Shown here: positions 60,376-64,000 of the stretch, piece after piece
Position numbering within the stretch: position 1 is the stretch's first letter
Layout: each line of letters starts with the position of its first letter
Assembly: GCA_013298125.1 (NCBI GenBank)
Contig: JAAFJP010000003.1
Location: 182,504-246,503 of the forward strand
Direction of reading: 5' to 3'
Source: Cytophagales bacterium
GTDB taxonomy: Bacteria > Bacteroidota > Bacteroidia > Cytophagales > Spirosomataceae
DNA: 64,000 nucleotides
Notes under the pieces: generated by a model
What the model was told of the DNA's origin: nothing
The model's database searches: none
The model's input: only the letters and a program-made list of their open reading frames with translations
Translations under genes and position numbers: made by a program

Positions 60376-61788
60376 ATGCAAAACATCATCGCAAAAAAAG
60401 AATTCACCCAAACCCTGAGAGACAAGCGGTTTTGGGTAATGGCAATATTGGTTTGGGGTTTATTACTCACTGCATCAGTGGTTGGTTTTATGAATTATCG
60501 TAAAATCCAAGCCGAACGAAGCAATGCTTCAAAGTCCGCAGCTGATTTATGGCAAAATCAAAAAGATAAAAATCCGCACTCTGCCGCACACTATGGCTCA
60601 TTTGCATACCGTCCAAAATCTCCGTTGAGTTTTGTAGATTTTGGTACTGATTCGTTCACGGGAATGTCTGTTCGTTTGGAGGCACACAAACAAAATGATG
60701 CCGTTTTTAGCGTTGCCCAAGAGTCCAGTTCATTGCTTCGTTTTGGTGAACTTACGCTTGCCTTTGTGATGCAGGTACTCATGCCTTTGCTCATTATTTT
60801 CTTGTGTTTCAATGCCATTACCCAAGAAAAAGAATCTAAAACCTTACAAATTTTACTAAGCCAAGGGGCTTCGATGCAACAAATTGTGTGGGGGAAAATC
60901 AAAGGTTTTTCGGGTGTAATTGCCTGTTTGGTTTTGCCTATTATATTGATAGTCAGTGTATTATTACTTATTTCGTTTGATTCTTCTTTCTCTTGGACAT
61001 GGCTTACTCGCACGGGTTTGTTGATGCTTTCTTATTTGGCTTATCTATTAGTTTTTGTGGTGTTAGCGGTGTGGGTTTCGGCGAAGGCTACTTCTTCTCG
61101 TGTGGCTTTGCTGTCTTTATTGGTGGTTTGGATTTTTGCTTGTATCATTATTCCAAAAGCTACTGTCAATGTGGCATCTAATATTTTTCCAGTGCCTACT
61201 TCGTTTGCCTTCAACAAGGCAATTCAAGACGATGAAGCCAAGGGAATCGACGGACATGACCCCGAAGATGAACGAGCAAAAATCTTAGAAAAACAAATTT
61301 TAGCCCAATATGAAGTTGATTCAGTTAGTCAATTACCCGTCAATTTTGATGCAATTCAGATGCAAGAAGGCGAAAAATATACGTCTATGGTGTATTCAAA
61401 ACATTTTAAAGATTTACAGAAGACTTATAATTCTCAAAATAAAATCTCTGAGATAGTGGGGCTGTTGAATCCGTTTTTGGCAATCCGTCAGGTTTCAATG
61501 GCATTGTCAGGCTCTGATTATGTTACTCACGCCAATTTTCAGGAACAAGCCGAAAAATATCGTTTTCGATTAGTGGAATTGATGAATAATTATATGCGAG
61601 ACCACTCTAAAACAGGCGATTGGGAATTTAAGGTAAATAAAAATGTATGGTCACAATTACCCGCCTTTCAATACACAGAACCTTCTTTTGGCTCTGTTTT
61701 GAGTAGAAATTGGCTATCATTTCTATCGCTTGGGTTTTGGGTAATGCTCAGTTTTTGGGCGGTTTCAAAAATAAAATTTTCACTTTGA
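60376..61788 (+). CDS. ABC-2 type permease (DUF3526-like), first
   Basis: A 470-residue membrane protein; ATG 60376 (MQNIIAKKEFTQTLRDKRFW) is preferred over TTG 60367. One N-terminal membrane segment, a large outer loop, five segments with the recognisable ITQEKESKTLQILLSQGASMQQIVWGK, a second loop of about 150 residues, and a final segment. This layout belongs to the NosY-like DUF3526 permeases. It overlaps or abuts the ATPase gene. The cargo is unknown. Confidence 0.85.
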   Translation: MQNIIAKKEFTQTLRDKRFWVMAILVWGLLLTASVVGFMNYRKIQAERSNASKSAADLWQNQKDKNPHSAAHYGSFAYRPKSPLSFVDFGTDSFTGMSVRLEAHKQNDAVFSVAQESSSLLRFGELTLAFVMQVLMPLLIIFLCFNAITQEKESKTLQILLSQGASMQQIVWGKIKGFSGVIACLVLPIILIVSVLLLISFDSSFSWTWLTRTGLLMLSYLAYLLVFVVLAVWVSAKATSSRVALLSLLVVWIFACIIIPKATVNVASNIFPVPTSFAFNKAIQDDEAKGIDGHDPEDERAKILEKQILAQYEVDSVSQLPVNFDAIQMQEGEKYTSMVYSKHFKDLQKTYNSQNKISEIVGLLNPFLAIRQVSMALSGSDYVTHANFQEQAEKYRFRLVELMNNYMRDHSKTGDWEFKVNKNVWSQLPAFQYTEPSFGSVLSRNWLSFLSLGFWVMLSFWAVSKIKFSL

Positions 61789-61801
61789 GACTCATAAAAA
61801 A

Positions 61802-63157
61802 ATGATGACAACAATACTAAAATACGAATGGATTTCATTGCTTCGCAATCGCATTTTATTGGGAGCAATGGGTTTGATTTTTTTGGCAGGAATCTATGCT
61901 ATTTATTACGGAAATACCGAAATGACCAAGCAAAAAGCCACTATACAATTGGTACAAGATGCTGAAAAAGAGAAGATTACAAAACAAAAATCTGATTTTA
62001 AGGAACCCAGCTTTGAGGTTTCATGGAGAACTCAGCGTACACTCGTAAATCCGCCCCAATCCTTAGCTGCCTTCACGATTGGGCAACGAGATGTGTTCCC
62101 TTTTACCAAAACAATCAGGGCTTATGGCTTGTATGGGAGTATTTTCGGTTCCGAAATTGCCAATCCGTTTAAGTTACTCACTGGCAATTTTGATTTGGCT
62201 TTTGTGTTTATTTTTTTGCTTCCCTTACTCATCATTGCGTTGAGCTATAACCTCCTTTCCGCCGAACAAGAACAAGGCACTCTTTCGCTGATATTGGTCA
62301 ATGAAATCAGTCTTAGCAAATTGATTTTTCAGAAACTTATTTTTAGAGTTTTAGTAGTGTTGGGCTTCGTAATCTTACTTTTTTTAGTGGGAATTGTTTG
62401 GACATCCACACCGCTAAATTTACGCTCTATCGTTTGGTTGATAGGTACTTGCCTCTATATTTTGTTCTGGTTTAGTCTTGTATTTTTCTGGGTTTCTTAC
62501 AGGCAATCATCCTCTTTCAATGCCCTTGCTCTGTTGGGTAGTTGGTTGTTGTTTGTGGTGATAATCCCCACTTTTTTGAATTTATATTTAGAAAGTACCC
62601 GACCATTGACAAGTGGAGCAAACCTACAACGAGAACTTCGAGAAATTACCGAAGCGGGCTGGAATGTACCTAAAAAAGAAAATTTAAAGAAATATTTTCT
62701 TGAAAATGGCATCATTGACACAACCAAAATAAGTGCAGATATGGTACATGAAATCGCCTTGGTACATTATATGGATAAAAATGCTGCACCGCACTTTGCC
62801 GAATACAAAACCCAATTGAACGAAAGGGTAAATCTATCAAGATCAATGAGTTGGCTATCGCCAGCTACTCAAACTCAGTCGCTCTTGAACCAATTAGCCA
62901 ATGTGGATACGGATGCGTATTTGCGTTTTTTGGAAAGTTTAGAAAGTTATTATCCAAAATTCAAAGGCTTTTTTGATAGTCAGAAATTAGCCAATAAAAA
63001 GTTTGATAAAAACGATTTTGATAAAATCCCAATGCCAACCTTTAAGCAAAACGAGAGTAAAATTATATGGACTGAATTTTTGCCAATAGGTATTTTCATC
63101 ATGTTGTTTTTCGGTTTGGGTTGGAGGAAAATGAACCAAAAGATTTTTAGTCTATGA
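61802..63157 (+). CDS. ABC-2 type permease (DUF3526-like), second
   Basis: A 451-residue paralogue of the first permease: MMTTILKYEWISLLRNRILL, then SAEQEQGTLSLILVNEISLSKLIFQKL in the same position as the ITQEKESKTL block, and a long outer loop before the last membrane segment. The two probably form a heterodimer with the ATPase. Its stop overlaps the next start by four bases (63154-63157), so a TonB-linked protein was once co-translated with it. Confidence 0.85.
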   Translation: MMTTILKYEWISLLRNRILLGAMGLIFLAGIYAIYYGNTEMTKQKATIQLVQDAEKEKITKQKSDFKEPSFEVSWRTQRTLVNPPQSLAAFTIGQRDVFPFTKTIRAYGLYGSIFGSEIANPFKLLTGNFDLAFVFIFLLPLLIIALSYNLLSAEQEQGTLSLILVNEISLSKLIFQKLIFRVLVVLGFVILLFLVGIVWTSTPLNLRSIVWLIGTCLYILFWFSLVFFWVSYRQSSSFNALALLGSWLLFVVIIPTFLNLYLESTRPLTSGANLQRELREITEAGWNVPKKENLKKYFLENGIIDTTKISADMVHEIALVHYMDKNAAPHFAEYKTQLNERVNLSRSMSWLSPATQTQSLLNQLANVDTDAYLRFLESLESYYPKFKGFFDSQKLANKKFDKNDFDKIPMPTFKQNESKIIWTEFLPIGIFIMLFFGLGWRKMNQKIFSL

Positions 63158-63401
63158 AAAAAAATAATACAATAATTAAGTTTACTTTACCCTTTTTTTT
63201 GCTCTTTTTTAGCTTTAATCTATCAGCTCAAAACGTCATAATCAAAGGAAAAGTATTGGACGAAAAAACCAATCAAGCCCTTGAAAATGTGAGTGTGTCG
63301 GTTTTGGGTGTAGGTAATTTTGGGAAAACCAATCAAGATGGTGAGTTTCAAATAAAAGGGCTTAGAAATCAGGCTTATACGCTTACTTTTTCATTTTACC
63401 C
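63154..63401 (+). pseudogene. N-terminus of a TonB receptor (CarboxypepD-like domain), truncated
   Basis: A signal peptide (ends near LSAQN) and the start of a carboxypeptidase-regulatory-like domain (KGKVLDEKTNQALENVSVSV, GKTNQDGEFQIKGLRNQAYT) are intact, as at the N-terminus of SusC-type receptors. At about 63400 the homology ends; the frame continues to 63513 only as out-of-frame esterase sequence. It has the ATGA link to the ABC permease. Confidence 0.8.
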
Positions 63402-63509
63402 GCCAATTATTACAAAGAAATTCGCCAAAAATATCCTGTTTTATATCTTCTACACGGTCATTCAGGCAATTATACGAGCTGGATTACATACGCTCAATTG
63501 CCAAAATAA
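63402..63509 (+). pseudogene. Esterase fragment fused out of frame
   Basis: Another frame reads NYYKEIRQKYPVLYLLHGHS and then GNYTSWITYAQLPK before a stop at 63507. This is the YPVLYLLHG oxyanion-loop region of tributyrin-esterase/EstD-like alpha/beta hydrolases. It has no start of its own, so two gene pieces were joined here. From 63510 to 63571 I see only spacer with a repeated CACACATTTTT. Confidence 0.72.
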
Positions 63510-63571
63510 TTAGCTACAAGATATAACACACATTTTTGGTTTTGAAACAACACACATTTTTAAAATAAATA

Positions 63572-63889
63572 ATGAAAATTCATATTTACCTGTTTGTATT
63601 ATTTGCTACCTCCCCTCTATTCGCCCAAACCAACGGAACGATAAAAGGTAAAGTCGTGGACGATAAAACCAAAGAGGTAATACAGAATGCTATCGTGCAA
63701 TTATTGCCCCAAGAATTGAATACAGTTACCAGTACAAAAGGGGTGTTTCAGTTCAATAAGGTAGGGTTTGGTAAACATACAATCGCTGTTTCTGTGGTGG
63801 GTTATGTTTCACAAATAGTGGAAATAAAAGACGGAGAAGAAATTATTATTGCCTTGCAGGAAAGGATTATGGGCTTAGAAAATGTTTAA
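63572..63889 (+). pseudogene. Second TonB-receptor N-terminus, cut by an insertion sequence
   Basis: A 105-residue frame with a signal peptide (ATSPLFAQ) and a CarboxypepD_reg domain (IKGKVVDDKTKEVIQNAIVQ, GVFQFNKVGFGKHTIAVSVVGY). It stops at GLENV, exactly where receptors continue into the TonB box and plug (usually GLENVVV). An IS5-like transposase end follows, so the receptor was interrupted by insertion. Confidence 0.82.
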
Positions 63890-63908
63890 AAATTATATTT
63901 GGTAAAAT

Positions 63909-64000
63909 TCAGTTTCTATTTAATATTATTTGGCAATTGGTTAGTAATATCCATGCTTCGGCAGAATTTGTTGTTTTTTCATAGTCTTTTGCGTGCCTTC
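63909..64000 (-). mobile_element. 3' end of an IS5-like transposase
   Basis: On the minus strand from about 63998 the frame reads RHAKDYEKTTNSAEAWILLT and then NCQIILNRN before TGA at 63909-63911. The RDYEKTTxSAE pattern is the classic C-terminus of IS5/IS4-group transposases. The IS terminus should lie between 63886 and 63908; the element continues beyond the window. Confidence 0.8.

Noticed and set aside
1..64000. tRNA, rRNA, tmRNA or RNase P RNA genes
   Set aside because: I looked for the conserved cores in the gene-free stretches and found none.

Overview
The window looks like a chromosomal segment of a Bacteroidota bacterium, most likely of the order Cytophagales. The evidence is low G+C, almost no Shine-Dalgarno sequences, promoters fitting the Bacteroidota pattern (TTTG about 20 bases before TAnnTTTG), PD40-OmpA proteins, paired Rhs-type proteins, a TonB receptor with HmuY and DUF6607 partners, and ECF sigma factors. 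The order is inferred; no rRNA or tRNA gene was found to confirm it.

Layout. 1-6358 (minus) is a surface-polysaccharide block: UDP-galactopyranose mutase (cut by the window edge), a family 2 glycosyltransferase, an acyltransferase and two polytopic GT-C-like proteins. 6450-10540 holds two tandem PD40-OmpA paralogues. 10673-13290 has a small unknown protein and a YyaL-type thioredoxin-fold protein. 13418-19962 (plus) is a second polysaccharide block: Wzy-like polymerase, two GT4 enzymes, acyltransferase 3, WcaF-like acetyltransferase and WecA-like initiating transferase. It converges on a membrane protein carrying half of a PP2C fold. 21279-24813 (minus) adds two GT4 and one GT9 enzymes. sucC follows at 24973.

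26377-34890 is the most accessory part. It contains a long imperfect palindrome, two large secreted YD-repeat/Rhs proteins in tandem, a C-terminal GIY-YIG-like toxin candidate with a probable immunity gene, and about 1.1 kb of Rhs debris. The debris has a 149-bp direct repeat, copied Rhs coding sequence and hairpin elements whose paired bases change together.

34896-41322 (minus) groups a Sco-type lipoprotein, a YwqK/MORN lipoprotein, two YHYH lipoproteins, two Spy/CpxP-like small proteins and two ECF sigma factors with membrane partners. This suggests an envelope-stress or metal-handling region. 41398-48145 is mostly housekeeping: split transketolase, peroxiredoxin, M23 and M48 peptidases and an FAH-family enzyme, plus a DUF6169-like pair. 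48200-52793 has two paired GT8-like enzymes, a deoxyribonucleotidase, an MFS transporter and a TrpF-like protein.

52858-56983 is a heme/iron uptake locus (DUF6607 gene divergent from receptor, small HMA-like protein and HmuY) with two Fur-type palindromes in the divergent promoter. 57033-59662 is a probable zinc-limitation regulon (secreted CxxC protein divergent from MerC-like protein, COG0523 GTPase and Fur/Zur regulator) with two copies of a GCAnCATTGTTGC operator. 59675-63157 is an ABC exporter. The window ends in broken genes: a TonB-receptor N-terminus fused out of frame to an esterase fragment, then a second receptor N-terminus cut off beside the end of an IS5-like transposase.
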